Notes: generated from the letters alone by a model not told the origin. A stretch of 35,448 nucleotides of DNA from Xylophilus sp. ASV27 (GCF_016428875.1 NZ_JAELTO010000040.1:1-35448); one strand, 5' to 3'. Shown: positions 7,821 through 23,623, counted from the stretch's first letter. A program made the numbers and translations.

Positions 7821-8747
7821 TTAATGACTGTGCAGACGCAATGCAATCAGTCGTTCGGCATGGACAGGGGCCTTTCTCCCGTCGAGTCCGCTTGCATCGG
7901 CACCAACGAACTTTACACGCTCGGGATGCCCGGCAAAGATCGGCCCCCCCACCATCACCCGCACGTCCTTGTTACGGGAAACCAGCCTCACGTCCAGAAT
8001 GGTGCGCCGCATCGGCTGCAGCCGCGTATCGCTGCCGGCCGCCAGACCGATGACGTCGAACCACTCGGTCTGTGCGAGGTCTACGGCGTTGCCGGCGCGC
8101 TGGCCATGGCCTCGGTCGACGTCCCAGCCGGCGTGATCGAAGAACTCAGCCACCATCGACAGGCCGAACGTCTGCTGCTCGCCTCCGGCCGGCAGCAGCA
8201 GCACGCGTCGCGCGTTGCCGCGAAACGGCCTTGGCTCGCCGGTCAGCGGCGGGCTCAACTCGTGCAGCAGCCGCTGCAGGCGCGCCAGACCGAGCGTGAC
8301 ATGCGCGAAATCGCAGAGATCGCGCGACCACAGGTAATTCAGGTGCTGTGCCGCAGGTGCCAGCAGGTCGAGGTAGATGGTATCGACAGACATGCCCCGC
8401 TGCCCGAGCACGTCTACGAAAGCCTGGGCCGGCAGAGACTCGCGGCCCATCACCAGATGGACGAAATCCTCGACGTCGCGGGCGGTGGGCCGCTGGCAGG
8501 CCGTGTGTTCGCCCAGGCCCGGTGGCAGGGGCTCGCGATGCACGTCCACCAGCCGGGGGATGATGTCGCATTCGAGTGTGCGGGTGAGCCGGGTATGGCG
8601 ATCCGCCGCATCCTCCCGGGCCGCCCGGCCATTCAGTGCGTCATTCCACTGTTGTGCCGGCGGCGCCGTTGGCGACCATTCGTGGGCAGCGTCGGACGGC
8701 TGACTCAAACCTTCGAGATCCTGAGCTTGTCGAGCCACTCGGGGCAT
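7821..8747 (-). CDS. aerR: AerR/PpaA, cobalamin-type antirepressor partner of PpsR
   Basis: A protein of 308 residues from the ATG at 8747, chosen because AGGAGAC lies eight bases upstream. The C-terminal half is a B12-binding (SCHIC-type) domain: VLLLPAGGEQQTFGLSMVAE, then FFDHAGWDV and later VRVMVGGPIF. The middle part (DFVHLVMGRESLPAQAF, YLDLLAPAAQHLNYLW) matches the helical domain of AerR/PpaA. Family members bind cobalamin, sense light and modify the action of PpsR/CrtJ. In the motif usually read as G-E-x-H-x-(L/F)-G the His is Gln here. The frame stays open to 9011, giving a possible 396-residue long form. It sits beside ppsR as in other clusters. Function is inferred from family and position. 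Confidence 0.88.
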   Translation of the reverse strand: MPRVARQAQDLEGLSQPSDAAHEWSPTAPPAQQWNDALNGRAAREDAADRHTRLTRTLECDIIPRLVDVHREPLPPGLGEHTACQRPTARDVEDFVHLVMGRESLPAQAFVDVLGQRGMSVDTIYLDLLAPAAQHLNYLWSRDLCDFAHVTLGLARLQRLLHELSPPLTGEPRPFRGNARRVLLLPAGGEQQTFGLSMVAEFFDHAGWDVDRGHGQRAGNAVDLAQTEWFDVIGLAAGSDTRLQPMRRTILDVRLVSRNKDVRVMVGGPIFAGHPERVKFVGADASGLDGRKAPVHAERLIALRLHSH

Positions 8748-9023
8748 GGCTTGTCTCCTGATGGGGTTGTCTCTTTGCTGTTTTGTTCTTGACCGCGATG
8801 AATCATGACGCATGAAAACGCCGCTGTCGACCCTCGGATTCAGATCGGCGGCCTCCAGGGGGCGGCGCCAGCCCTGGGCGTCCTTGGAGCCGAAAAGCGG
8901 CAGGACATTGCTGGCGCGCGACGCTTCCCCCGGGCCAGCTTGGCACGGCGCGGCAGATCCAGCGGTGTCGCGAGGGTCCTTCATGGGATAGGCATGTAGT
9001 CGGACGAGCATGTCTTCGGTGCC

Positions 9024-9052
9024 ATGATTCCGCGGCGCCGGTCGACTGTCAA
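9024..9052 (-). promoter_or_regulatory. Candidate leftward promoter toward aerR
   Basis: On the minus strand TTGACA (9052-9047) is followed after 17 nt by AATCAT (9029-9024). The -35 is perfect, the -10 is weak. It would start transcription near 9017, giving a leader of about 270 nt to the 8747 start or allowing translation from the in-frame ATG at 9011. Confidence 0.4.
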
Positions 9053-9080
9053 TTTATATTTACGTCCAATCCAGTTGACA
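9047..9080. promoter_or_regulatory. Composite tandem PpsR-type operator between aerR and bchF
   Basis: Two near-consensus TGT-N12-ACA sites overlap by two bases: 9047-9064 (TGT-N12-ACG) and 9063-9080 (CGT-N12-ACA). Each has one substitution in the outer triplets. The block begins TGTCAA (9047-9052) and ends TTGACA (9075-9080), an inverted repeat with 22 nt between arms. Each arm doubles as an outward-facing TTGACA -35 box, rightward for bchF and leftward for aerR. The motif match is visible; PpsR binding is inferred. Confidence 0.65.
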
Positions 9081-9103
9081 CACCGCGCGCGGCGATCTAG
9101 ATT
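9075..9103 (+). promoter_or_regulatory. Sigma-70-type promoter for bchF
   Basis: TTGACA at 9075-9080 and TAGATT at 9098-9103 are separated by 17 bp. The expected transcription start (about 9109-9111) falls on the bchF ATG at 9111, which has no Shine-Dalgarno sequence, so the message may be leaderless. This would be the main promoter of the bchF-to-puhE superoperon. Confidence 0.6.
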
Positions 9104-9110
9104 GACCGCC

Positions 9111-10951
<1,841 letters not shown>

Positions 10952-10968
10952 ACGAAGGCGCCACGACC

Positions 10969-12505
10969 ATGCAGCTCACCCTCTGGACCTACGAAGGACC
11001 GCCGCACGTCGGCGCGATGCGCGTCGCCACCGCCATGAAGGACGTGCATTACGTGCTGCACGCGCCGCAGGGCGACACCTATGCAGACCTGCTCTTCACG
11101 ATGATCGAGCGCCTGCCGCGCCGCCCGCCGGTGACCTACACGACCTTCCAGGCACGCGACCTGGGCGGCGACACGGCCGAACTCTTCCAGCGCGCGGCGC
11201 GCGAGGCCTTCGAGCGGTTCAGCCCGGCCGCGATGATGGTCGGCGCCTCGTGCACAGCCGAGCTGATCCAGGACGACCCGGGCGGACTCGCGCGCGCGCT
11301 GAATCTGCCCATTCCGGTCATCGCGCTCGAACTGCCGTCCTACCAGCGCAAGGAGAACTGGGGCGCAAGCGAAACCTTCTACCAGATGGTGCGCGCCCTG
11401 GCCGGCCCGCAGGTCCCGCCGCCCGGCACCGCGCGGGCGCCAAGGCCTGCAGGCCGCCGGCCCAGTTGCAACCTTCTCGGTGCCACCGCGCTCGGCTTCC
11501 GGCACCGCGACGACGTGCAGGAGATCAGCAGCCTGCTGAACAGCCTGGGCATCGACATCCACGTGGTCGCGCCGCTGCAGGCCAGCGCCGGCGATCTGGC
11601 CCGCCTGGGCGAAGCCGACTTCAACGTCGTGCTCTATCCCGAGATCGCCAACCTCAGCGCCCAATGGCTGCAGCGCAGCTTCGGCCAGCCGTGCACCCAG
11701 ACCGTGCCGATCGGCGCCGGTGCCACGCGCGACTTCATCGCCGAGGTGGCGCAGCTCGCCGGCATCGATCCAGCCCGGGCGCTGTCCGACGCGCGCTCGC
11801 GCTCGCCCTGGTATGCGCGCTCGGTCGATTCGACCTACCTCACCGGCAAGCGCGTTTTCATCTTCGGCGACGCCACGCACGCGGTGGCCGCGGCCCGCGT
11901 CGCCGCCACCGAACTGGGCTTCACCGTCGTCGGCCTGGGCACTTACAGTCGGGAGTTCGCACGCGAAGTGCGCGAGGCGGCCAAGCAGTACGGGGTCACG
12001 CCTCTCATCAGCGACGACTACCTGGAGATCGAAGCCGCCATCGCGGCGCTGCAACCTGAACTGGTGCTAGGCACCCAGATGGAACGCCACATCGCCAAGC
12101 GCCTGGGCGTTCCGTGCGCAGTGATCTCGGCACCGGTGCACGTGCAGGACTATCCGGCTCGCTACTCGCCGCAGATGGGCTTCGAAGGCGCCAACGTGCT
12201 GTTCGACACCTGGGTGCATCCGCTGATGATGGGCCTGGAGGAGCACCTGATCGGCATGTTCCGCGGCGACTTCGAGTTCCATGAGGATGCAGCGCCCTCG
12301 CATCTAGGCCACGCCGGCACCGCCCCTGTCGCGCCTGCCGCCGAGGCCGTGCCGCAAGCGCCGGCCGAGACCGCCGCAGCATGGGCATCGGAGGCGGAAA
12401 AGGAGCTGCGCAAGATCCCGTTCTTCGTGCGCGGCAAGGCGCGCCGCAACACCGAGCGCTATGCGCTCGAGCGCGGAGTGCCGCTGATCACCATAGAGAC
12501 CCTCT

Positions 12506-12534
<29 letters not shown>
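10969..12534 (+). CDS. bchB: BchB, NB-protein subunit of dark-operative protochlorophyllide reductase
   Basis: A protein of 521 residues, NifK-like, beginning [20 protein letters not shown]. Asp36 (in [10 protein letters not shown]) is exactly at the position of the unusual aspartate ligand to the NB-cluster in R. capsulatus BchB. The [15 protein letters not shown] segment carries the Cys that completes the cluster from the BchB side. The C-terminal domain ([20 protein letters not shown]) matches the protochlorophyllide-binding tail of ChlB/BchB. It follows bchN by 17 nt with GAAGG upstream, and its last 29 nt overlap the start of bchH. Confidence 0.97.
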
Positions 12535-17238
<4,704 letters not shown>

Positions 17239-17258
17239 GCCCCCTGGGAAACAGAGCC

Positions 17259-17984
17259 ATGGCACCCCTGAGCTACCTGCAACGACGCGGCGAGATCGAG
17301 ACCTACTTCGACCGCACCGCCGCACAGGCCTGGGCGCGACTCACGTCGGACGCCCCCGTAGGCCGCATCCGCGCCAGCGTGCGCGCGGGGCGCGACCGCA
17401 TGCGCGAGACCCTGCTCGGCTGGCTGCCCGCCGACCTGCGCGGCACGCGGCTGCTGGACGCCGGTTGCGGCACCGGCGCGCTGGCAGTCGAAGCGGCACG
17501 GCGCGGCGCGCGCGTGGTTGCCATCGACCTGTCGCCCACGCTGGTCGAGCTGGCGCGCCAACGGCAGCCCGCGGAGCTGGTCCATGGCGCGGGCCATGCC
17601 ACCGGTGGCGGCCACGTCGACTTCCGCGCGGGCGACATGCTCGACCCGGCGCTGGGCCGCTTCGACTACATCGTCGGCATGGACTCGCTGATCCACTACC
17701 GCACGCCCGATGCGGTGCGGGTGCTCGCGGGTCTGGCGCAGCGGGCCGACCGCGCCCTGCTCTTCACCTTCGCGCCGAGCAATCCGGCCTTGATCCTCTT
17801 TCGGGCGGCGGGCCGGCTTTTTCCGCGCGGCAACCGCGCGCCGTGGATCGAGCCGGTGGCCGAGAAGTCGCTGCACCGCCTGCTGGCGGCCGAGCCCACG
17901 CTCGCGCACTGGCAGCGCGGCCGCACGCGGCGCGTGGCCAGCGGCTTCTACACCTCGCAAGCCCTGGAGATGGTGAGAGCATGA
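17259..17984 (+). CDS. bchM: BchM, Mg-protoporphyrin IX O-methyltransferase
   Basis: A class I SAM-dependent methyltransferase of 241 residues. Motif I is LLDAGCGTGALAVEAA at about residues 65-80, and VVAIDLSPTLVELAR follows as motif II. The segment FDYIVGMDSLIHYRTPDA is typical of BchM. It methylates the ring-C propionate of Mg-protoporphyrin IX, giving the substrate of AcsF encoded downstream. The start ATG at 17259 is 20 nt after the bchL stop with a weak GGGA upstream. The stop overlaps lhaA (ATGA). Confidence 0.95.
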   Translation: MAPLSYLQRRGEIETYFDRTAAQAWARLTSDAPVGRIRASVRAGRDRMRETLLGWLPADLRGTRLLDAGCGTGALAVEAARRGARVVAIDLSPTLVELARQRQPAELVHGAGHATGGGHVDFRAGDMLDPALGRFDYIVGMDSLIHYRTPDAVRVLAGLAQRADRALLFTFAPSNPALILFRAAGRLFPRGNRAPWIEPVAEKSLHRLLAAEPTLAHWQRGRTRRVASGFYTSQALEMVRA

Positions 17985-19462
17985 ACACGGTCACGCGCCT
18001 GAACAACCGGCTGGCCAGCAAGTGGAGCCTGCTGGCGACGCGCTTCCTGCCTTTTGCGGACGTGGCCACGCGCGAGCTGCCGCTGGGCCGACTGATGCGG
18101 CTGTCGCTGTTCCAGGTGTCGGTCGGCATGGCGCTCGCGCTGCTCAACGGCACGCTCAACCGGGTGATGATCGTAGAGTTGCACGTGCCGGCATGGCTGG
18201 TGTCGAGCATGATCGCATTGCCGCTGGTCTTCGCGCCTTTCCGGGCCCTGATCGGCTTTCGCTCCGACCACCACCGCTCGGCCCTGGGCTGGAAGCGGGT
18301 GCCCTACATCTGGATGGGCACGCTGATGCAGTTCGGCGGTCTGGCGATCATGCCGTTCGCGCTGATCGTACTGTCGGGCGACACCAACGGGCCGGTGCTC
18401 TACGGGCAGATCGGCGTGGCCATCGCCTTCCTGCTGGTCGGCGCGGGCCTGCATACCACGCAGACCAGCGGCCTGGCGCTGGCCACCGACCTGGCCACGC
18501 CGGAAAACCGGCCGCGCGTGGTGGCGCTGCTGTACGTGATGCTGCTGGTGGGCACCATGGTCAGCGCCATCGGCTTCGGCGCGCTGCTGCAGGACTTCAA
18601 GCAGGTCAAGCTGATCCAGGTCATCCAGGGCGCGGCCCTGCTCACCATGGTGCTGAACCTGATCGCGCTGTGGAAGCAGGAGGCGCGCGTCCCATCGCGC
18701 ACCCTTCCCATACCGGGGGAAGCACGCCCCTCGTTCCGCGAATCGTGGCGCGCCTTCATCCAGGGCGGACGTTCCGCGCGCCTGCTGGTCGCGGTCGGGC
18801 TCGGCAGTGCCGGCTTCAGCATGCAGGACGTGCTGCTCGAGCCCTATGGCGGCGAGATCCTGCACATGCCGGTGGCATCGACGACGCAACTCACCGCGAT
18901 GATCGCCTGCGGCGCGCTGGCGGCCTTCGTACTCGCCGCGCGCTGGTTCCACCATGGCGGCGAGCCGCACCGGCTGGCGTCCATCGGCGTGGTGGTGGGC
19001 ATCTTCGCCTTCGCGGCGGTGGTGTTCGCCGATCCGGTGGGCTCCCAGTTGATGTTCCGCTTCGGTGCGCTGCTGATCGGCTTCGGCGGCGGCCTGTTCT
19101 CGGTCGCCACGCTGACCGCCGCCATGAACCATGACACCGGCGCGCACAACGGACTGGCGCTGGGCGCCTGGGGCGCCGTGCAGGCCTCGGCCGGCGGCCT
19201 GGCGATCGGTCTGGGCGGCTGGCTGCGCGACGTCGTCACCTACCTGGCGTCGCAAGGCACGCTGGGCAGCGTGGCGTCGGGGGCGTCGATCGGCTACAGC
19301 GTCGTCTACTACATCGAAATCGTGCTGCTGTTCGCCACGCTGGTCGCCATCGGCCCGCTGGTGCGCACGCCACGGGACAGGCGGTCGCCCGCGCAACGGA
19401 CCGCCGCCACATCCACGCCCGCCAGGCCCGGCAAGTTCGGGTTGACGGAATTTCCGGGCTGA
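17981..19462 (+). CDS. lhaA: LhaA, PucC-family light-harvesting complex assembly transporter
   Basis: A protein of 493 residues with about twelve hydrophobic helices. Family signatures are LNGTLNRVMIVELHVPAWLV, GWKRVPYIWMGTLMQFGG and the later FSMQDVLLEPYGGEIL. LhaA is needed for assembly of the LH1 antenna around the reaction centre and is placed before puhA in proteobacterial clusters, as here. It is paralogous to the gene at 4014. The last 30 residues are polar and Pro-rich, likely a cytoplasmic tail. In Rhodobacter a puhA promoter lies within this gene; I could not identify one. Confidence 0.95.
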   Translation: MNTVTRLNNRLASKWSLLATRFLPFADVATRELPLGRLMRLSLFQVSVGMALALLNGTLNRVMIVELHVPAWLVSSMIALPLVFAPFRALIGFRSDHHRSALGWKRVPYIWMGTLMQFGGLAIMPFALIVLSGDTNGPVLYGQIGVAIAFLLVGAGLHTTQTSGLALATDLATPENRPRVVALLYVMLLVGTMVSAIGFGALLQDFKQVKLIQVIQGAALLTMVLNLIALWKQEARVPSRTLPIPGEARPSFRESWRAFIQGGRSARLLVAVGLGSAGFSMQDVLLEPYGGEILHMPVASTTQLTAMIACGALAAFVLAARWFHHGGEPHRLASIGVVVGIFAFAAVVFADPVGSQLMFRFGALLIGFGGGLFSVATLTAAMNHDTGAHNGLALGAWGAVQASAGGLAIGLGGWLRDVVTYLASQGTLGSVASGASIGYSVVYYIEIVLLFATLVAIGPLVRTPRDRRSPAQRTAATSTPARPGKFGLTEFPG

Positions 19463-19508
19463 GGGCCAAGCGCCCGAGCATGCACCCAAACCTCCAAGGA
19501 GACTCACC

Positions 19509-20279
19509 ATGGGAAACGGAGCCATCACCAGCTACATCGACGTAGCGCAGATAGTCCTCTATCTGTTCTGGGCGTTCTTCGCCGGCCTCATCTATTACCT
19601 GCACCGAGAGAACAAGCGCGAGGGCTACCCGCTGGAGAGTGACCGCTCCGGCAGCATCCACGTGCAAGGCTTTCCCGGCGTGCCCAGCCCGAAGACCTAC
19701 CGGATGCGCGACGGCCGCACGGTGCAAGCGCCGAGCTTCGTGCGCGAGGAGCGCGCGCTGGCGGCGGAGCCCAGCGGCGCCTGGCCCGGCGCGCCGCTGG
19801 AGCCGACCGGCAACCCGATGCTCGACGGCATCGGCCCCGGTGCCTGGGCGCAGCGCCCGGACATCCCCGACACCACGATCGACAACGAACTTCGCATCGT
19901 GCCGCTGCGCCACGCACCCGGCTTCGGCCTTTCGAAGAAAGATCCGAACCCGGTCGGCATGCCCGTGTTCGGCGCCGACGGCCTGGTGGGCGGCGATGTG
20001 GTCGATCTGTGGGTGGACCGCTCCGAGGCCGTCTTCCGCTACCTCGAAGTCGAAGTGCCGACCGTGACCGGGCCGCGGCGCGTGCTGCTGCCGATCAATT
20101 TTTCGAAGATCGACCAGCACCGCGTGCGCGTGCAATCCATTCTGAGCACACAGTTCGCTCTGGTGCCGGCCACGCGGCATCCGGACCAGATCACCCTGCT
20201 GGAAGAAGAAAAGGTCATGGCCTACTACGGCGGCGGCACGCTTTACGCGACGCCGCAGCGCCAGGAGCCGCTGCTGTGA
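19509..20279 (+). CDS. puhA: PuhA, photosynthetic reaction centre H subunit
   Basis: A protein of 256 residues, normal for H subunits. A single transmembrane helix at about residues 11-31 (AQIVLYLFWAFFAGLIYYL) is followed by HRENKREGYPLESDR, a hallmark of the family. The PRC-barrel core carries the segments GFGLSKKDPNPVGMPVFG and VLLPINFSKID. The H subunit caps the cytoplasmic face of the L-M pair and controls proton entry to QB. The CAAGGAG ribosome binding site precedes the ATG. Its stop overlaps the puhB GTG start. Confidence 0.97.
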   Translation: MGNGAITSYIDVAQIVLYLFWAFFAGLIYYLHRENKREGYPLESDRSGSIHVQGFPGVPSPKTYRMRDGRTVQAPSFVREERALAAEPSGAWPGAPLEPTGNPMLDGIGPGAWAQRPDIPDTTIDNELRIVPLRHAPGFGLSKKDPNPVGMPVFGADGLVGGDVVDLWVDRSEAVFRYLEVEVPTVTGPRRVLLPINFSKIDQHRVRVQSILSTQFALVPATRHPDQITLLEEEKVMAYYGGGTLYATPQRQEPLL

Positions 20280-20971
20280 AAGCCGCCAACTTCACGCCGA
20301 CGGGCGGCGGCGAGGACCACGACTTCGAACCGGCCTATGGCCTGCCGGAGAAGCTGCCCAAGAGCGAACGCCTGCTGTGGCAAGGCTCGCCCGACTGGAA
20401 GCGGCTGACCCGCAGCGCGCTGCACGTGCGCGGCCTGGCCGTGTACTTCGCGGTGCTCATTCTCTGGCGCGGCGCCAACACCCTGGCCGGCGGCGGCGGC
20501 GCGCTCGACGCGCTGGTGGCCATGGCATGGCTGGTGCCGCTCGCCAGCCTGGCCATTGCCACGCTCCTCTTCCTGGGCTGGCTGGCGGCACGCACCAGCG
20601 TCTACACCATCACCGACCGCCGCATCGTCATGCGCGTGGGCATCGTGCTGACCGTGACCTTCAATCTGCCCTACAGCGCCATCGACTCCGCATCGCTGCA
20701 CCAGAACGCCGACGGTACCGGCGACATCGCGCTGGCTTTGCGCGACGGTGCGCAGATTGCCTACGTGCACCTCTGGCCACATGCGCGCCCGTGGCATGTC
20801 AAGCGCACCCAGCCGATGCTGCGCGCGCTGCCGCATGCCCGCGAAGTGGCGGCGCTGCTGTCCGGCGCGCTGGCGGAGTCCGCCGGCCTGCCGCGGCGTG
20901 GACTGCATGCGGTCCCACCGGCCGCCGGCACGCGCGGGCCGGGCGAAGCGCCGCAAGCCATGACCGCCTGA
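20276..20971 (+). CDS. puhB: PuhB, reaction centre assembly protein
   Basis: A protein of 231 residues read from a GTG at 20276 (GTGA overlap with the puhA stop). It opens with a polar region containing FEPAYGLPEKLPKSERLLWQ, then two hydrophobic segments (about 58-73 and 82-110), then a bacterial PH-like domain with TSVYTITDRRIVMRVG and a KR-rich end. This is the standard PuhB layout; the protein aids assembly of the reaction centre and LH1. An ATG start is not available upstream without invading puhA. Family assignment is firm from sequence and position. Confidence 0.93.
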   Translation: MKAANFTPTGGGEDHDFEPAYGLPEKLPKSERLLWQGSPDWKRLTRSALHVRGLAVYFAVLILWRGANTLAGGGGALDALVAMAWLVPLASLAIATLLFLGWLAARTSVYTITDRRIVMRVGIVLTVTFNLPYSAIDSASLHQNADGTGDIALALRDGAQIAYVHLWPHARPWHVKRTQPMLRALPHAREVAALLSGALAESAGLPRRGLHAVPPAAGTRGPGEAPQAMTA

Positions 20972-20981
20972 GACTCCGGCC

Positions 20982-21470
20982 ATGAACACCCTGCAAACCC
21001 CGCACCCGCCGCGCTCGCCCGACGCACTGCCGCGCGGCATGCTGATCGCCCTGGGCGGCCTGGTGCTGTGCGTTCTCATCGGCGTGGGCTTCGTGCGCTA
21101 CACCGGCATTGGCGTGGTCCACGTACCGCAGGCGCAGGCCGTGAGCGTGCGCGAATTCCTCTTCGAAGACCTGCCCAATGGCGGCATCCAGGTGAAGGAC
21201 GCCCGCACCGGCCAGGTGGTGCACGAGGTTGCGCCCGAGACCAACGGCTTCCTGCGCGGCACGATGCGCGGCCTGGCACGCGAGCGGTATCGGCGAGGCA
21301 TCGGGCCGGAAATTCCGTTTCGCATGACCGGGCGGGCCGACGGCAAGCTCACGCTCGAAGACCCGGCCACCGGCCGCACCGTGGACCTCGGATCCTTCGG
21401 CCCGACGAACGCGGCGGTATTCGCCGCGCTGATGACCGACGGCGACGCCGCCACGCACGCCCACCCATAG
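20982..21470 (+). CDS. puhC: PuhC, photosynthetic complex assembly protein
   Basis: A protein of 162 residues with a single N-terminal membrane anchor (about residues 19-43, [19 protein letters not shown]) and a periplasmic domain. The domain includes [30 protein letters not shown] and [17 protein letters not shown], all typical of PuhC. It helps organise the reaction centre with LH1 antenna. It lies 10 nt after puhB and ends 14 nt before acsF. Confidence 0.93.
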   Translation: MNTLQTPHPPRSPDALPRGMLIALGGLVLCVLIGVGFVRYTGIGVVHVPQAQAVSVREFLFEDLPNGGIQVKDARTGQVVHEVAPETNGFLRGTMRGLARERYRRGIGPEIPFRMTGRADGKLTLEDPATGRTVDLGSFGPTNAAVFAALMTDGDAATHAHP

Positions 21471-21484
21471 TCAAGGAGCACAGC

Positions 21485-22555
21485 ATGTCCACCACGGCCT
21501 TCCCCAACCCCGGCGCGCCCAACAGCTCGACCGAGACCGCGATGCGCGACACCCTGCTCACGCCGCGCTTCTACACCACCAACTTCAAGGCGATGGACCG
21601 CATCGACGTCGAGCCGATCCGCGCGCAGTGGGACGCGCTGATGCAGGAGTTCGAGGCCGACAACAACACCGACCACTTCCAGCGGCCGGCGGACATGGCG
21701 GGCAACTACTCGCAGCTCCCGGCGCCGCTGTACAAGGAATTCTCGGAATTCCTCATCAGTTCGATCACCTCGGAATTCTCGGGTTGCGTGCTGTATGCGG
21801 AAATCAAGAAGCGCGTCACCAACCCCGACATGAAGCTGCTGTTCGGCTACATGGCGCGCGACGAAAGCCGGCATGCGGGCTTCATCAACCAATGGCTCAA
21901 GGACTTCGGCATCGGCGTGGACCTGGGTTTTCTGGCGCGCGCCAAGAAGTACACCTACTTCCGGCCGAAGTTCATCTTCTATGCCACCTACCTGTCCGAG
22001 AAAATCGGCTACGCGCGCTACATCGCGATCTACCGGCAGGTCGAGCGCCACCCGGAGCTGTGCTTCCACCCGATCTTCAAGTGGTTCGAGCGCTGGTGCA
22101 ACGACGAGTTCAGGCACGGCGAGGCGTTCGCGCTGCTGCTGCGCGCCAACCCGCACCTGCTCAAGGGCGTCAACAAGCTCTGGATCCGCTTCTTCGTGCT
22201 GGCCGTGTTCTCCACCATGTACGTGCGCGACCATCAGCGGCCCGAGATGCATGCGGCCATGGGACTCGATCCGACCGCCTACGACTTCACCGTGTTCCGC
22301 ATCACCTCGGACATCACGCGCCAGGTGTTCCCGCTGACGCTCGACATCGACGCGCCGGCCTTCCATGCCGGGCTCGAGAAGCTGCGGCTCGTCTCGGTCC
22401 AGACCGAGGCCGCGAAGGCGCGCGGCGGCGTGATCGGAGCGCTGCAACGGGTCGCTCTGGCCGCGCGCGGCGCGATCGCGTTCGGCCGGCTCTTCATGAT
22501 GCGCGCACGGCCCAATGCACTGCCGGAGAACGCGCGCATGGCGCCGACCTGGTGA
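21485..22555 (+). CDS. acsF: AcsF, oxygen-dependent Mg-protoporphyrin IX monomethyl ester cyclase
   Basis: A diiron protein of 356 residues. Iron ligand motifs are DESRH (residues 126-130) and DEFRH (207-211), with upstream Glu residues in [15 protein letters not shown]. It forms the isocyclic E ring of protochlorophyllide using O2. Its presence shows the pathway can run aerobically, as in Rubrivivax gelatinosus where acsF also sits in the puh operon. The ATG at 21485 has TCAAGGAG upstream. Whether an anaerobic BchE also exists cannot be seen in this window. Confidence 0.97.
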   Translation: MSTTAFPNPGAPNSSTETAMRDTLLTPRFYTTNFKAMDRIDVEPIRAQWDALMQEFEADNNTDHFQRPADMAGNYSQLPAPLYKEFSEFLISSITSEFSGCVLYAEIKKRVTNPDMKLLFGYMARDESRHAGFINQWLKDFGIGVDLGFLARAKKYTYFRPKFIFYATYLSEKIGYARYIAIYRQVERHPELCFHPIFKWFERWCNDEFRHGEAFALLLRANPHLLKGVNKLWIRFFVLAVFSTMYVRDHQRPEMHAAMGLDPTAYDFTVFRITSDITRQVFPLTLDIDAPAFHAGLEKLRLVSVQTEAAKARGGVIGALQRVALAARGAIAFGRLFMMRARPNALPENARMAPTW

Positions 22556-22579
22556 GCCCCCTCTGCCGAGGAGCTCAGA

Positions 22580-23377
22580 ATGTCCCAGTACCTGCTGCCC
22601 GTGCTCTACACGGTCTTCGTGTGGTGGTTCAGTACGGGCGTGATCCTGTACCTGAACGGCTTGCCGCGCTGGACCTACCGCTGGACCATGGGCGCCACCA
22701 CCCTGCTGCTGGCGCTGGCCCTGCTGGGCCTATATGCCACCCGCAATGACGAGCGGGTGACCGGCGCCTACCTGGCCTTCACCTGCGCATTGATGGTCTG
22801 GGCCTGGCAGGAGGTGGGCTTTCTTCTCGGCTACGTGACCGGCCCGCGCCGCGCGCCCTGCCCGCCCGATGCCCGCCGCTGGCGGCGTGCCGGCTTCGCC
22901 TTGCAGACCCTGCTGCACCACGAGTTCGCGCTGATCGTGCTGGGCATGGCGGTCGTGGCGCTCACCTGGAACGGCAGCAACCCGACCGGCCTCATGACCT
23001 TCGCCATCCTGTGGGTCATGCGGCTGAGTGCCAAGCTCAACGTCTTCCTGGGCGTGCGCAACCTCAACGAAGACTTTCTGCCCACGCATCTGAAGTACCT
23101 GCAGACCTATTTCACCCGCAAGCGGATGAACTGGCTGTTCCCGGTGTCGGTTCTGGTGTCCACCTGGCTGGCCGTGCAGTTCTGGCAGGCCGCACTGGCC
23201 GAAGGCATCGGCAGCTTCGACGCCACGGCGCTGACCTTCGCCGGCACGCTGCTGTCGCTGGCGATCCTGGAGCACTGGTTCATGGTGCTGCCGCTGCCGT
23301 CCGAAGCGCTGTGGAGCTGGGGCCGCCGCTCGCGCGAGCTGAGCCCGGTCGAGGTCGCCAGGGCGGATCGTCCGTGA
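22580..23377 (+). CDS. puhE: PuhE, photosynthetic complex assembly membrane protein
   Basis: A protein of 265 residues with about seven hydrophobic segments. PuhE signatures are the N-terminal YTVFVWWFSTGVILYLNGLP, the internal LHHEFALIVLG and the loop LNVFLGVRNLNEDFLPTHL. In Rhodobacter loss of the homologue alters bacteriochlorophyll synthesis and complex assembly. It is the last gene of the superoperon, with GAGGAG before the ATG. The next plus-strand gene is 8 kb away because the hpa block intervenes. Confidence 0.93.
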   Translation: MSQYLLPVLYTVFVWWFSTGVILYLNGLPRWTYRWTMGATTLLLALALLGLYATRNDERVTGAYLAFTCALMVWAWQEVGFLLGYVTGPRRAPCPPDARRWRRAGFALQTLLHHEFALIVLGMAVVALTWNGSNPTGLMTFAILWVMRLSAKLNVFLGVRNLNEDFLPTHLKYLQTYFTRKRMNWLFPVSVLVSTWLAVQFWQAALAEGIGSFDATALTFAGTLLSLAILEHWFMVLPLPSEALWSWGRRSRELSPVEVARADRP

Positions 23378-23405
23378 GTCCGGCGTCGGAAAGATGCCAT
23401 TCATG

Positions 23406-23468
23406 TTTTCAAGCAGAAATCGGCTGTAGCCCAGGTGATTCCTCGGCATTTCGCTATTTATTTGATAG
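23406..23468 (+). repeat. Dispersed intergenic repeat, copy A (left edge of hpa block)
   Basis: 63 bp beginning TTTTCAAG and ending GCTATTTATTTGATAG, with GCTGTAGCCC and TTCCT-GGC blocks between. It aligns over its whole length with copy B at 31935-31996 in the same orientation. It is much more AT-rich than its surroundings. Similar elements are, from memory, common between genes in Comamonadaceae. Confidence 0.75.
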
Positions 23469-23623
23469 TGCCGACCCCACGTGCAGCCATCGGCCCGCCG
23501 CCATGCGCAGCAACGCGGACGCAAGCCGCGTCGCGGGCCTGCTTCGCCTGTTTCCCGCCGCGGTGGCGGCCATGGGCCGATTCGCCCCCGGCGAAGCGCT
23601 TGGGCCGGCAGATGCGCTGCGGG
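23469..23623. other. Gene-free spacer after puhE and the repeat
   Basis: With copy A it forms the 246-bp gap between puhE and the broken receptor gene. The GC-rich remainder contains only a short hairpin (GACGC-aagcc-GCGTC near 23518-23532) and no convincing gene or terminator. Confidence 0.4.

Larger units (their letters stand above)
8748..9110. promoter_or_regulatory. aerR-bchF divergent intergenic region
   Basis: 363 bases between the divergent starts of aerR (8747) and bchF (9111). The right end holds the operator and promoters described separately (9024-9103). The rest (8748-9011) is open in the aerR frame without a stop and may be either a long 5' leader or an N-terminal extension of AerR; internal in-frame ATGs lie at 8813, 8984 and 9011. 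I see no RNA gene in it. Confidence 0.6.

Noticed and set aside
7794-8792. 332-codon plus-strand frame opposite aerR
   Set aside because: Antisense to a gene with clear AerR features; no domain or start signal.
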